A stretch of 64,000 bases of DNA. Origin: Candidatus Manganitrophus sp. (GTDB taxonomy: Bacteria > Nitrospirota > Nitrospiria > SBBL01 > Manganitrophaceae). Shown one piece after another: positions 9,217 to 19,230 of this stretch. The notes under the pieces were generated by a model that saw nothing but the letters and a program-made list of their open reading frames with translations, did not search any database and was not told the DNA's origin. Location: contig CP114561.1 in the NCBI GenBank assembly GCA_028865235.1, positions 1,198,001-1,262,000 of the forward strand, read 5' to 3'. The number at the start of each line of letters is the position of its first letter. Position 1 is the first letter of the stretch. Position numbers and translations under genes: made by a program.

Positions 9217-11536
9217 ACCGCCTCTTTTAATGCCGTCATCCCGAACGGCCTGTAGAGAATTTCCACTTTTCTCTCTTCAAGGAGACGCCGCGCCTCCGGG
9301 TTGATCCGCTCCTCGGCCAAGAAAAGAATCTTCTCCGCCATCACCGGATACTCTTTAAGAAGCGCATCGTGGAACGCCAGTCCCGGCATGTCGGCGATCC
9401 CGAGGTCGGTCAAGATCAGATCATAATCCTCCGATCGAAGCCGCTCCAATGCAGCACGACCGCTCTCCACCCCCTCGACACGGAATCCCTCCGACCGCAA
9501 GATATAGGTGCACATTTCCAGGGCCGCATTGGAGTCATCGACGATGAGAATTCTCCTCCCTGCATAGCTCCCCCCTTTCGCCCCCTCAGCCACTCTCCGA
9601 TCCCTTCCCTGCCCGTTGATCGGAAAGGTAACGATAAAGGTCACCCCCTCTCCGAATAAATTTTCGATGAGGATCTCCCCGCCATGCTCCTTGACGATCC
9701 CATAAGAAATGGAGAGCCCCAACCCGGTTCCGACGCCGACCTCTTTGGTCGTAAAGAACGGCTCAAAAACTTTCGGCAACACATCCGGGAGAATCCCTTG
9801 ACCGGTATCGTGGAAGGAAATGGAAACAAGACCATTCCTGCTCTCGCTGGCAATCGTCAACCGTAAAGGGCTGGTGCTCAACTTCTTCTTTTCAAGCAGC
9901 GCTTGGTGCGCATTATGGATGATGTTGAAAAAGACCTGCTGCATCTGGTGCGGATCGACCCATATGGGAGGGATGGAATCGGAGAGGTTCTCGATGATTT
10001 CAACGCCGTCGGTTTCAAGCTGATACCGCTTGAGCTCAAGCGCTTTCCGGATAATATCGTTGATGTTGTTATAGCTCTTTTCGGCAGGATGGCGCCGGGC
10101 GAAGGTCAAAAGATTGCGGATGATTTCGGAACAGCTCATCGCCTCGCTGAATATTTTTTCGAGAAATTCGCGATCGCGCGGATTCTCGGTCGTCTCCAGC
10201 AAAAGCTGCGTAAACCCAACCACACTCGTGAGGGGGTTATTGATCTCATGGGCCACCCCGGAAACCAGCTCTCCAATGGCGGAAAGCTTTTCCGTTTGGA
10301 TCAGCTGCCCCTGAAGCCGCCGCAGCTCCGTCACTTTCTGTTCCAGGTCCTGATACAACTTTACATTATCGATCGCAATGGCCACCTGTGAGGCGATCGT
10401 CGTCAGGAAGTCGAGCCGCTCCTGCTGAATCCGCCCCGCCTCCACCGATTTGGGACAAAACAATCCGATGACCCCGATGGCTTTCCCTTTGACCATCAAA
10501 GGAATTCCGATCATAGAGGTGATTCCGGAGCGCTCGGTCTCGTCTCGATAAACCAGGCGATGATCTTTCCGCACATCCGGAACAAAGATCGACTTCTCTT
10601 TCTCGAAAACCTCTCCTAAAACCCCTGCCCCGGACGAAGAGTGAGCGATTTCAGGGAGATCTGATCTGAAAAACCGCGCGCGGCGACCACCTCCAAGAGC
10701 CGTTGAATCGGATTATACAACATGATCCAGACCGCCTCCGATTCGGTAATCCCGGCGACATGATTCAGAATAATTTTGACAACCGTATCGATCGACAACG
10801 AGGAGGTCGTCGCCTGACTGAGTTGAAAAAGGGCCAGCGCCTCTTTTTCCCTTCTCAAATGCGATTTCTGAAGCTGAATCCGCTCCAAAGCCAAACCGAT
10901 CTGTCCGCCGACTGCCTCAAGCCATTTTTTTTCCCGCGGCGTCAGATCCATCGGCTGACTCGACCAGAATGAAAGAACCCCCACCACCCGCTCCGAAGAC
11001 CGAAGCGGGACAGCGCCGCAGAGGGTCGTTCCCTCCTTTTGTAAAGACGGTAAAGAACCCTCCTGCTGGGCCTCTCCTCCCTTTGCAACCCTTTCGATAA
11101 CCCCGTAACCTGATTCGGCTCGCCGTTCTTTTAAATCGGAGATCGACTCAAGAGGAAGCGCCACAGAGGCCGCCAGACCGAGATCTTCTCCCTGCCAATC
11201 GACGAGAAAGAGCGCGCCGGCCGAAAGGGCCGGAAGCCGTTCTTGGACCTTTGCAAATACCTTTTTGAAAAGATCATCGACCTCCACCCCTTGCGTCATT
11301 AATACCGAGATCTCGCTGAGCGCATCAAGATCTTCGATGGAAGAACGAAGCTCTTGTTGATGATCAAGACGGAAGAGGGCGAATAAAACCCCGCCGACCA
11401 GCAATGAGAAGAGGAAAATAGACAAAGGGATCGAAGCGGGAGAGATATTTCTAGTGATCAGATATGCGAATAAAAGATAGGAAAAGGAGAGGACGAGAAC
11501 CGCCGGAAGTATATACGGTCTGGCTTTGTTCTTCAC
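9183..11536 (-). CDS. Membrane hybrid sensor histidine kinase (GAF-GAF-HisKA-HATPase-REC), one frameshift
   Basis: About 784 residues after repair. Two N-terminal membrane helices (within residues 7-57) are followed by a GAF domain, a second GAF domain crossing the frameshift, a HisKA domain with the phospho-His in GVAHEINNPLTSV, an HATPase_c domain (FEPFFTTKEVGVGTGLGLSI) and a C-terminal receiver domain (ILIVDDSN, phospho-Asp in LILTDLGIAD). The frame breaks near 10614-10622 where the coding strand reads GGGGTTTT; one added base gives LRPGQGVLGEVFEKEKSIFV, a normal GAF segment. It lies 41 bp downstream of the corC-like gene and may be co-transcribed with it. Signal and partner are unknown. 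Confidence 0.88.
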
Positions 11537-11577
11537 ATGAGGGTCCCAAAATTTAGATTTATATAAGGGAATCCCTC

Positions 11578-12935
11578 TTATTTGTCAATCGATACTTTGT
11601 GTGGAACCGTACTCCGCGGGGGCCCCAAAGTGCCTCCGTTTTGGGGTTGCGTTGTGTCCGGTTTTTTTTCAACTTTCAATTTGGCGATCCGGCGGCCGTC
11701 CATGTCGACGATGGTGAATTTGTAATCGCCATATCGAATAATTTCTCCCCCTTCGGCATATTCTGCAGCTGTGAGAGAGCAAATCCCCCCAACGTTTCAT
11801 AATTAGCCGATTCCGGGATGGGAAGCCCATAATCGGTATTGAGGTCCCGAACCGAAAGCGAGGCGTCGATCACCCAGGAGCCGTCCTTCAAGCGTTCGAC
11901 GGGACGATCTTCAACGTCATATTCATCTTGTATCTCACCGACAATTTCCTCCACCAAATCTTCCATCGTCACCAACCCTTCGACACTTCCATATTCGTTG
12001 ATGACGATGGCCATTTGAATCCTTCGCCGTTGAAGCTCCTTTAGAAGATGGCTCACCTGCATGGTTTCAGGAACGAAATAGGCCGGATGAAGGAGGTCTT
12101 TTAAATGAACGGCCTTTTCCTGAATCAAGGCCGACATGAGATCCTTAAAATAAAGAATTCCAGTAATGTCATTGATATTGGTTCGATAGACCGGATATCT
12201 TGAAAACTTATTTTCAGTCACATATTTCAGGATTTCTTGGAAAGGGGTATCGATTTGGACGGCATGGATCTTCGGACGCGGAACCATCACCTCTTTCACA
12301 GAAATATCATTAAACTCAAAAACGCTATGGATGAGCTCCTGCTCTGTCTGGTTGAAAACCCCCTTTTCCCGGCCTTCTTTTAATAGATATTTAATTTCCT
12401 CTTCAGAGATGAAGGTGCCTGGAATAACTTTTCCCCCGATCGGTTTCAGGACGAAACGAACCGACGTCGTCAGCACCCTTACAAAGGGCCCTAAAACCCG
12501 CGCCATCAGATCAAGCGGTTTCGCAAAGGCAAGGGCGATCTGTTCAGGATACTTTAGGCTCAACGATTTCGGGACAAGCTCGCCCAAGATCAAAGTAAGA
12601 TAGGAGATGACAAGGACGACCACTGCGATCGAAGCCGCCTCGCTAAATCGATTTAATAGGGGAATTTTTTCAAAAAATGGACGAATTGACTCCACGGCAA
12701 CAACACCGCCGACCGCGGCAGCAGCAGAACCGACCAGAGTAACGCCGATTTGAACCGTTGCAAGGAACCGTTCCGGTTCACTCTGAAGATGATAGAGAAT
12801 ACCCGCGCGAGTATTCCCTTTTTCCGAAAGACTCTTGATGTTGCTCTTTCGGGCGGTGATCACGGCAATTTCTGCGGCCGAAAAAAACGCATTGATCAGA
12901 ATTAATATAATGATCAGCGTCAGTTCGAGTGTCAT
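11578..12935 (-). CDS. CNNM/CorC-type transporter (DUF21-CBS-CorC_HlyC), one frameshift
   Basis: Haemolysin C/CorC family membrane protein of about 452 residues after repair. An N-terminal DUF21/CNNM membrane domain (FFSAAEIAVITARKSNIKSL, VELGELVPKSLSL-like segment) is followed by paired CBS domains (about 205-330; VMVPRPKIHAVQ, NDITGILYFKDL, IVINEYGSVEGLVTMEDLVE) and a CorC_HlyC domain. The frame breaks at the 5-base run 11747-11751; adding one base restores GGEIIRYGDYKFTIVDMDGR and extends the protein to the TAA at 11578. Relatives are implicated in magnesium or divalent-cation export. The first gene of a possible two-gene minus-strand unit. Confidence 0.88.
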
Positions 12936-12998
12936 GAAGTTATTCTCCTTCGCTTAACATAACACAAAATCCTAGGTCGAACAAGAATAAGAATTCGC

Positions 12999-13027
12999 TT
13001 GACAGCTGAAGCGCTATCGTTTATAAA
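12999..13027 (+). promoter_or_regulatory. Consensus sigma-70 promoter of the sulfur operon
   Basis: TTGACA at 12999-13004, a 17-bp spacer and TATAAA at 13022-13027. It lies 39 bp before the proposed ATG of the Rrf2 gene at 13066. Because it includes a TTG, frame-based calling can mistake it for a start codon. It probably drives rrf2-tauE-aprA-aprB-sat. Confidence 0.75.
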
Positions 13028-13065
13028 TTATAAAATACTTAATCTCTATCGGAATAGTAGGGTAT

Positions 13066-13529
13066 ATGGTCCATTTCTCGGCAAAAGTGAATACGCTGTC
13101 TTGGCGATTCTTGCTCTTTCCCTTCACTCCGGGGAGGGCCCTCTCCAGGTCAGAGCGATCGCCCAAAAAGAGAGAATCCCCATTCGTTTTTTAGAGCAGG
13201 TGATGAATCATCTCAAGAAGCGTGGTTTCGTCGAAAGTGTGCGAGGTCCCCATGGCGGCTACCGTTTAACCCGGCCTCCGGACCAGATCCGCTTAGGAGA
13301 AGTGCTTCAAGCGATGGAAGGTCCCCTTGTCGAAATCGACTCCGCCCAGCGCCGCCAGCGGGAGTCGCTGAATGGGACCAATGGGGAGATCGACAACATC
13401 CTCATCAGGGAAGTCTGGCAAGAGGTGAACACCTCGCTGAGAGATCATCTTGATTCGATCAATTTTAAAGACCTCTCTGAAAGAAAAAAGGAGTTGGAAG
13501 GAAAGCAGACGTTGATGTTTCATATCTAG
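13066..13529 (+). CDS. Rrf2-family transcriptional regulator, one frameshift near the start
   Basis: About 154 residues after repair. Winged-helix Rrf2 signatures: KSEYAVLAILAL, VRAIAQKERIPIRFLEQVMNHLKKRGFV, VRGPHGGYRLTR and LGEVLQAMEGPL. I place the start at ATG 13066; with one A added to the A4 run at 13083-13086 the protein begins MVHFSAKSEYAV, typical of the family. The frame without repair would start at a TTG that is the -35 box of the promoter. No Cys cluster is present, so it is unlikely to bind an Fe-S cluster and resembles cysteine-metabolism regulators such as CymR. As first gene of the sulfur operon it probably senses a sulfur metabolite (inference). Confidence 0.85.
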
Positions 13530-13577
13530 CGAATCAGTCACGACCCATGAGAAAACCATACTCCTGAGAAAACAACC

Positions 13578-14519
13578 ATGAACCCCATCGATATCAGTTC
13601 GATTGTCCTGATCTCAATCACACTCTTCGCCGCCGTCGTGAATGGCGCCCTGGGGTATGGTTTTTCTTCAATTACGGTCCCCGTTGCCCTGATTTTCTAT
13701 ACCAACCGCATCCTCAACCCGGCGCTGGTTTTGATCGAAGTCGTCGTCAACATCTACGTCCTCATCATTAATAGAGAAAGCGTTCCGACCGTTTGGCGGC
13801 GGGTTTATCCGATTTTGGCCGGTCTGGCGCCCGGCGTGGTGATCGGCAGTTATCTTCTCTCCTCGATTCAGCCCGGCTGGATTAAGTTCTTCACCTATCT
13901 CTTTCTCCTCCCGCTGATCCTGATTCAGGCGGCGGGAATTCGGAGGCCGATCCAATCGGAGAGGGCCCTCGGCGTTCCATTCGGCACCGGCATCGGATTT
14001 CTCTACTCCGTCACGACCGTCTCCGGCCCTCCCCTCGCCGTCTTTTTCAACAATCAGGGTTTCGTGAAAAAGGAGTTTCGCGCCGCCCTCGGAATTATCC
14101 GGGTCGCCGAGTCGAGCTTGACCGCCCTCGCTTATTACTATCTGGGGCTTTATTCGATCGAAAGCAAAACGATCCTCTCGACCATTATTCCGAGTGTGAT
14201 CATCGGGATCCCGGTCGGCGCCTTCCTGATTCGACAGATGGACGCGGAGACCTTCCGTCGTATCTGCATGAGCTTCGACGTTTGGGTCGTCGGTTTCGGC
14301 CTCTCCCGGGTTTTGATTGATTTGCAACTGATCGTCAGCCCGTTTGCCTACGGCGTAATGCTCTCCGCGCTCGTGGTCGACGGCTATCTTCTCTACACCT
14401 TCTTTACCCGGCGCAAACCGATTGAGATCCAACCTGAAAATCCAGAGATACCACCGGAGGTGATCCCTTCCGTTCAGGGCATCTCTCCGGTAGAGAGCCG
14501 ATGGAGCCAGAAAGAATAA
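13578..14519 (+). CDS. TauE/SafE-family sulfite or organosulfonate exporter
   Basis: 313-residue polytopic membrane protein with about eight hydrophobic helices and the two TauE half-repeats: GALGYGFSSITVPVAL near the N-terminus and VTTVSGPPLAVFFNNQG in the middle. The C-terminal 40 residues are polar and cytosolic. TauE/SafE proteins export sulfite, sulfoacetate or related anions; position between an Rrf2 regulator and APS reductase favours sulfite. It starts 48 bp after rrf2 and ends 36 bp before aprA. Direction and substrate are inferred from family and context only. Confidence 0.85.
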   Translation: MNPIDISSIVLISITLFAAVVNGALGYGFSSITVPVALIFYTNRILNPALVLIEVVVNIYVLIINRESVPTVWRRVYPILAGLAPGVVIGSYLLSSIQPGWIKFFTYLFLLPLILIQAAGIRRPIQSERALGVPFGTGIGFLYSVTTVSGPPLAVFFNNQGFVKKEFRAALGIIRVAESSLTALAYYYLGLYSIESKTILSTIIPSVIIGIPVGAFLIRQMDAETFRRICMSFDVWVVGFGLSRVLIDLQLIVSPFAYGVMLSALVVDGYLLYTFFTRRKPIEIQPENPEIPPEVIPSVQGISPVESRWSQKE

Positions 14520-14555
14520 TCAATCTTAGCAACATGTGACAACTGAAAGGAGCCT

Positions 14556-16270
14556 ATGGAACGGAAGATCATCGAGACCGATATTCTCATCATCGGCGGG
14601 GGAACCGCCGGATGTATGGCGGCAGTGGAGGCAAAAGAACGTTACCCGCAACTGAATGTGACGATCCTGGAGAAAGCCCATATCGACCGAAGCGGCTGCC
14701 TCGCCGGGGGGATGAACGCCATCAACGCCTATCTGAACAAGGGGGAGACCCCCGAGAGCTTCGTCCGGTATGTCCGGTCCGACTCGTGCGGCTTGATTCG
14801 GGAAGATCTGGTCAAAACGATGTCGGAGCTCTTCGAGTATTGCGTGAAGAAGGTGGAGAAGTGGGGCCTGCCGATCCTCTGTGATGATCAGGGAAATTAT
14901 CTTCCGCGGGGACGATGGAACATCAAAATCAACGGCGAATCGCTCAAGCCGATCCTTGCCAAAGCGGCCCGCTCGGCGGGGGCGCAGGTCTACAATTGGG
15001 TCACCGTCACCAACCTCCTCACGGATGGAGACCGGATCGCGGGGGCGGTCGGATTCTCGCTCCGAAACGGCACTTTCTACGTCGTCAAAGCCAAGGCGAC
15101 AATCATCGCAACCGGCGGCGCGGCGGGACTCTATCGGCCGAACAATCCGGGCGACGCTTCGCACAAGACATGGTATTGCCCCTACAACACGGGAGCGGGA
15201 TACGCCATGGGAATCCGGGCGGGCGCCGAGATGACCTCGTTCGAGATGCGCTACGTCGCCCTCCGAACGAAAGACACCATCGCCCCAACCGGCACGATCG
15301 CCCTCGGCGTGAGGGCCCCGCAGGTCAACGCCAAAGGGGAGCAGTTCATGAAAACACGCTACGCCCACCTCGGCGGCGACGGCGCCCCGACCCCCTATCG
15401 GACGTACGGCCCATTGATGGAAATTAAGGAAGGGCGCGGCCCAGTCTATCTTGACACCCGCGGCCTCACGGCGGAACAGGTTCGAGAGTTGAAGTCGGCT
15501 TATCTTGACATGTATCCCTCGATGGTCCTCTATTGGGCCGCCAATAACATCGATCCTTCCAAAGAGCCGATCGAAGTCCAAACGACCGAGCCCTATATCG
15601 TCGGCGGCCATTGCCAGGCCGGCTACTGGGTCGACGGCGAGCGCCGGACGACGTTGAAAGGCCTTTATGCCGCCGGAGATGTCGCCGGAGGCGCCCCTTA
15701 TAAATTCGTCTCCGGATGCTGGGCGGAGGGGTCATTGCCGCTCGGGCCGCCGGGGCCGATATCGCGAACATGCCGCCGGTGGCTGTTTCGGATCAGCAGA
15801 TCGCGGCGGAGGAAGCGCGCGCTTTCGAGGCGATCAAGCGGCCAGGCAAAGTGCGCTACCCTATTCTCCCCACCGACATGGAAGCCCGGCTTCAAAAATT
15901 GTTGGAGCAGTATGCCGGCGGCGCCTCGACCTATTACGAGATGAACGAAGAGATGCTCCAGATCGCGCGGCAGCGGCTGGCCAAATTCCCGGCCGACTTC
16001 GATCACCTGGTCGCAAACGACCTTCATCAGCTGATGAAGGTGCACGAAATCATGGACCGGGTCGATGTCGCCCAGACATTGGTCGAGCACCTTCTCCACC
16101 GGAGAGAGACCCGCTGGCCGTCGTATCAAACCAGAACCGATTATCCGGAACGGGACGATGTGAATTGGCTGAAGTTCGTCAACTCCCGGCGTGACCCGAA
16201 AACCGGGAACATCGAGGTCCTGACACGGCCCTACGAGCAGGTCATCCCTGGAGATCGATATAAACCATAG
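14556..16270 (+). CDS. aprA: Adenylylsulfate reductase alpha subunit, one frameshift
   Basis: FAD-containing catalytic subunit of dissimilatory APS reductase, interconverting APS and sulfite + AMP. About 571 residues after repair. Seen: dinucleotide fold ILIIGGGTAGCMAAVEAKER, EKAHIDRSGCLAGGMNAINAY, the substrate-side KINGESLKPILAKAAR, ATGGAAGLYRPNNPGDASHK and the second FAD loop GLYAAGDVAGGAPYKFVSGC. The frame breaks at G4 (15728-15731); one more G gives CWAEGVIAARAAGADIA and the normal helical C-terminal part. Slightly short compared with Desulfovibrio or Allochromatium AprA. aprB and sat follow. Whether it runs in the oxidative or reductive direction is not fixed by this sequence. Confidence 0.9.
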
Positions 16271-16273
16271 AAC

Positions 16274-16341
16274 AGGGTGTAGGGTGTTGGGTAAGGGTGT
16301 AGTCATAGGGTCACTACCCCCTGCCCCCTACCCCCTACCCC
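16274..16341. repeat. G-rich/C-rich inverted element with a 7-bp tandem repeat between aprA and aprB
   Basis: Four tandem copies of CTACCCC (one variant, CTGCCCC) fill 16314-16341. Upstream, 16274-16302 contains repeated GGGTGTAG/GGGTAAG units that are roughly complementary, so the transcript can fold into a long, degenerate hairpin. It ends just before the aprB leader. It may tune relative aprA/aprB expression or protect the mRNA; this is inference. Confidence 0.6.
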
Positions 16342-16363
16342 CTCTTTAAATTAAGGAGAACGC

Positions 16364-16750
16364 ATGCCTGTTTGGGTAGATCCAGAAAAGTGCAACGGCT
16401 GTCATGGAGCCAGCCAGCCCCCCTGTCTTCGGATGTGTCCGGGCGATCTAATCGTGAAGGACCACACCGCCAATAAGGCCTATTTGAAATATCCCGAAGA
16501 TTGCTGGGACTGTCTTCCCTGCGTCAAAGTTTGTCCGGAAGAAGCGATCGAGTTTCATCTCTCTTACCAGTTCGGCGGGAAGGGCGCCAAGCTGATTCCC
16601 CACATCCATAAATCGCACGATCAGATCTCCTGGGAGCTGATCGATACGCAGGGAAACAGCGAGACGTTCACGATCCGAACCAAGCTGATGCCGGTGGCGC
16701 TCGATGAAAAGGTCGAAGGGGGAACACAGACATTGGATTTTTCGATTTAA
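16364..16750 (+). CDS. aprB: Adenylylsulfate reductase beta subunit
   Basis: 128-residue iron-sulfur subunit of APS reductase. It binds two [4Fe-4S] clusters: Cys10, Cys13, Cys21, Cys25 and Cys47, Cys50, Cys53, Cys57 (CWDCLPCVKVCP). The residues around EKCNGCHG and the C-terminal extension that wraps the alpha subunit (about 70-128) are typical of AprB rather than of generic ferredoxins. A good AAGGAG ribosome binding site precedes the ATG. It carries electrons between AprA and a membrane partner; no qmo or aprM gene is seen in the window. Confidence 0.93.
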   Translation: MPVWVDPEKCNGCHGASQPPCLRMCPGDLIVKDHTANKAYLKYPEDCWDCLPCVKVCPEEAIEFHLSYQFGGKGAKLIPHIHKSHDQISWELIDTQGNSETFTIRTKLMPVALDEKVEGGTQTLDFSI

Positions 16751-16773
16751 TTGCAATTTATATTCTCAGGTAT

Positions 16774-16842
16774 GGGCGAATCTTGTATTCGCCCGCCCCA
16801 TTGCAATCGGCATATCGGGTGATCACAAGGATCGCCCCTACA
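16774..16842. repeat. Two palindromic GGGCG-type repeats
   Basis: GGGCGAAT / ATTCGCCC (16774-16781 and 16787-16794) is a perfect 8-bp inverted repeat. A second, imperfect copy is GGGTGATC / GATCGCCC (about 16818-16838) followed by CTACA. Same family as 22142-22168 and 56702-56732: a constant GGGGCG / CGCCCCTAC frame around a variable centre. It lies between aprB and sat. Confidence 0.65.
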
Positions 16843-16880
16843 AGAAAACGAATTTTACGATTTGATAAGGAGCATAACGC

Positions 16881-18053
16881 ATGGCTATTTCCATTCCGCA
16901 CGGTGGAAGATTGATCAACCGTTTTGTTGATCCGAAGGAGGTCGATCGACTCACGCAAAAGGCCTCTCAAATGAAAAAGATCGAGTTGACCCCGCGCGAG
17001 ATCTCCGATCTGGAGCTGATCGCAATCGGCGTCTTCTCTCCCCTGGAAGGATTCATGGGAAGCGCCGATTACCAGAGCGTGCTGGATCGGATGCGGCTCG
17101 CGAATGGCCTCCCCTGGAGCCTCCCGATCACCCTCTCGGTCACCGCCGCCGAAGCCGCCGAGTTGAAGTCAGGGATGGAAGTGGCCTTGACCCAGGAGAC
17201 CGGACTGCCGCTCGCCATTCTGAAGATCGACGAAATCTACCCCTTCGACAAAGAGAAAGAGGCGGTCGCCGCGTACGGAACGAACGACGCCAGCCACCCC
17301 GGCGTCGCCTACACACAGACGCTCGGCGACTTTTATCTCGGAGGCAAGATCGAAATGCTCCGCCGCTCGCCGATTCAGCGCTTTCACGAGCACCAGATGG
17401 ACCCCGCGCAAACGCGGAAGCTCTTCGAGGAGAAAGGATGGAAGCGGATCGTCGCCTTCCAGACCCGCAACCCGATCCACCGCGCCCACGAGTATATTCA
17501 GAAGTGCGCCCTGGAGATCACCGACGGCCTCTTGCTGCACCCGATCGTTGGAGAAACAAAGAGCGATGATGTCCCCGCCGATGTCCGGATGCGCTGCTAT
17601 AAGGTCTTGCTTGAAAACTACTATCCGAAAGACCGGACGATTCTCGCCGTCTTCCCGGCGGCGATGCGGTATGCCGGTCCGAAGGAGGCGATCTTCCACG
17701 CCATCTGCCGGAAGAACTACGGGGTGACCCACTTCATCGTCGGCCGCGATCATGCCGGCGTCGGCAATTTCTACGGCTCGTTCGACGCCCATCACATCTT
17801 TCAGAAATTTACGCTGGAAGAGCTCGGCATCCAACCGCTCTTCTTCGACCACACCTTTTACTGCAAGCGCTGTTTGGGGATGGTCTCGGCCAAGACCTGC
17901 CCGCACGATTCGTCGGAACACATCGCCCTCTCCGGGACGAAGGTCCGCGAAATGCTCCGCAGCGGGATCAAGCCTCCCCCCGAGTTCAGCCGCGCCGAGG
18001 TCGCCGAGATTTTGATCGAGGCGATGTCCGATCAAGCCCACCAGCCGAAATAA
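16881..18053 (+). CDS. sat: Sulfate adenylyltransferase (ATP sulfurylase)
   Basis: 390-residue homo-oligomeric ATP sulfurylase that interconverts ATP + sulfate and APS + pyrophosphate. Seen: the PUA-like N-terminal domain (ISDLELIAIGVFSPLEGFMG), catalytic QTRNPIHRAHE (about 195-203), GRDHAGVGNFYG and the zinc-finger-like FYCKRCLGMVSAKTCPH, followed by SGTKVREMLRSG. No APS kinase domain is attached, as in dissimilatory and archaeal-type Sat. Start supported by TAAGGAG upstream. Together with AprAB it completes the sulfate-APS-sulfite pathway; in sulfur oxidisers it makes ATP from APS. Confidence 0.95.
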   Translation: MAISIPHGGRLINRFVDPKEVDRLTQKASQMKKIELTPREISDLELIAIGVFSPLEGFMGSADYQSVLDRMRLANGLPWSLPITLSVTAAEAAELKSGMEVALTQETGLPLAILKIDEIYPFDKEKEAVAAYGTNDASHPGVAYTQTLGDFYLGGKIEMLRRSPIQRFHEHQMDPAQTRKLFEEKGWKRIVAFQTRNPIHRAHEYIQKCALEITDGLLLHPIVGETKSDDVPADVRMRCYKVLLENYYPKDRTILAVFPAAMRYAGPKEAIFHAICRKNYGVTHFIVGRDHAGVGNFYGSFDAHHIFQKFTLEELGIQPLFFDHTFYCKRCLGMVSAKTCPHDSSEHIALSGTKVREMLRSGIKPPPEFSRAEVAEILIEAMSDQAHQPK

Positions 18054-18081
18054 GATCGATTCCCCGCTGAATACTGAAGAC

Positions 18082-18160
18082 TCCCCGGGCAGGACTGCAA
18101 GCCGAGAGGCCCAGCCTGCCCGGAGGGGACAGAAATAAGTCCTACCCCTTTTCTGTTACC
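18082..18160. repeat. Long hairpin plus REP-like element after sat
   Basis: CCCCGGGCAGG at about 18082 pairs imperfectly with CCTGCCCGGAGGGG ending about 18127. Immediately after, GGGGACAGAAATAAGTCC and CCCCTTTTCTGTTACC form a second imperfect inverted repeat to 18160. The latter resembles REP elements mobilised by RAYT transposases, though none is in the window. The first hairpin may terminate the sulfur operon. Confidence 0.45.
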
Positions 18161-18250
18161 TCTAAAAAGTCTTTGGACAGTCATTTCTTCTTTCTCGCCT
18201 CCATACTTTACCTGATTAACATCTCCTACTCATAGAAGCCTAAAAAAATC

Positions 18251-18279
18251 TTGCACGTAAAATAAATTAAGAATATAAT
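18251..18279 (+). promoter_or_regulatory. Promoter of the CO dehydrogenase operon
   Basis: TTGCAC (18251-18256), a 17-bp spacer and a perfect TATAAT (18274-18279) in an A/T-rich setting. It gives a leader of roughly 63 nt before coxM. No obvious activator site is visible. Confidence 0.65.
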
Positions 18280-18348
18280 TTGGCCTCCAATCCACAAGAG
18301 AGTCCTCTCAGAACCTCACCCTCGTCAAAATAAGGAAGGAGAGAGAAG

Positions 18349-19230
18349 ATGATCCCCCCGCGATTCGACTATTTTTCTCCCGGCACCCTCCCCGAAGCGA
18401 TTTCCCTTCTGCAAAGACATGGCGACGACGCCAAAATCCTTGCGGGAGGACATAGTCTCATCCCCCTCATGAAGCTTCGGTTCGCCTCCCCCGCCGTTTT
18501 GATCGATATCAACCGAATCCCCGACCTCGCCTATCTCCGTGAGTCCAACGGATACCTGGCGATCGGCGCCCTCACACGGGAGTCGGACCTCGATCACTCC
18601 GAGCTGATTCAAACCAAATATCCGATTCTGGCCGACACCGCCGCCGTGATCGCCGATCCCCTCGTCCGGAACATGGCGACGGTCGGTGGTAATCTCGCCC
18701 ACGGCGATCCGGCTAACGATCACCCGGCCACCATGCTCGCAATGGATGCAGAGGTGGTCGCCCTCGGCCCGAACGGCACACGCGCCATCCCGGTCAAAAA
18801 TTTATTCAATGGGCCGCTCAGCACCTCGCTCAATCCCGACGAAATTCTCACAGAGATCCGGATTCCGATCCCCCCGCTTCATAGCGGGGGCGCTTATCTG
18901 AAAATCGAGCGGAAGGTGGGCGATTTCGCCGCCGCCGCCGTCGCCGTCCAACTCACCCTTGGAAGAGGAAACATTTGCGAGCGGATCGGGATCGGTTTGA
19001 CCAACGTCGGCCCCACCCCGATCAAGGCGATCCGCGCCGAGCAGCTGCTGCGCGGGCAGACGATCAACGATCAGATCATCCGGCAGGCGGCGGAGACCGC
19101 TTCGGAGGAGGCCCAGCCGAGCGCCGACCAGCGGGGCTCCGTGGAGTACAAACGGTCTCTGGTGAGGGTTTTAACCACCCGCGCGCTCAACCGGGCGCTC
19201 CAGCGGGCGATGGGAGGAAAAGAGCGATGA
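18349..19230 (+). CDS. coxM: CO dehydrogenase medium (FAD) subunit
   Basis: 293-residue FAD-binding subunit of a molybdenum hydroxylase. The FAD motifs are [13 protein letters not shown] (about 31-43) and [18 protein letters not shown] (about 110-127); the AGGHS and TIGG-type motif match CoxM. The C-terminal CO_deh_flav_C domain follows. It passes electrons from the [2Fe-2S] subunit to FAD and then to the respiratory chain. Its stop overlaps the coxS start (ATGA). First gene of the operon, with AAGGAGAGA upstream of the ATG. Confidence 0.93.
   Translation: MIPPRFDYFSPGTLPEAISLLQRHGDDAKILAGGHSLIPLMKLRFASPAVLIDINRIPDLAYLRESNGYLAIGALTRESDLDHSELIQTKYPILADTAAVIADPLVRNMATVGGNLAHGDPANDHPATMLAMDAEVVALGPNGTRAIPVKNLFNGPLSTSLNPDEILTEIRIPIPPLHSGGAYLKIERKVGDFAAAAVAVQLTLGRGNICERIGIGLTNVGPTPIKAIRAEQLLRGQTINDQIIRQAAETASEEAQPSADQRGSVEYKRSLVRVLTTRALNRALQRAMGGKER

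Noticed and set aside
12999..13065. N-terminal extension of the Rrf2 protein from TTG 12999
   Set aside because: The codons coincide with the -35/-10 promoter and the residues do not match Rrf2 proteins.
14526..15611. Long minus-strand open frame over aprA
   Set aside because: Arg/Asp-rich composition typical of antisense translation of GC-rich genes; no motif; aprA on the plus strand is clear.
17169..18041. Minus-strand open frame over sat
   Set aside because: Antisense of a highly conserved enzyme; no ribosome site.
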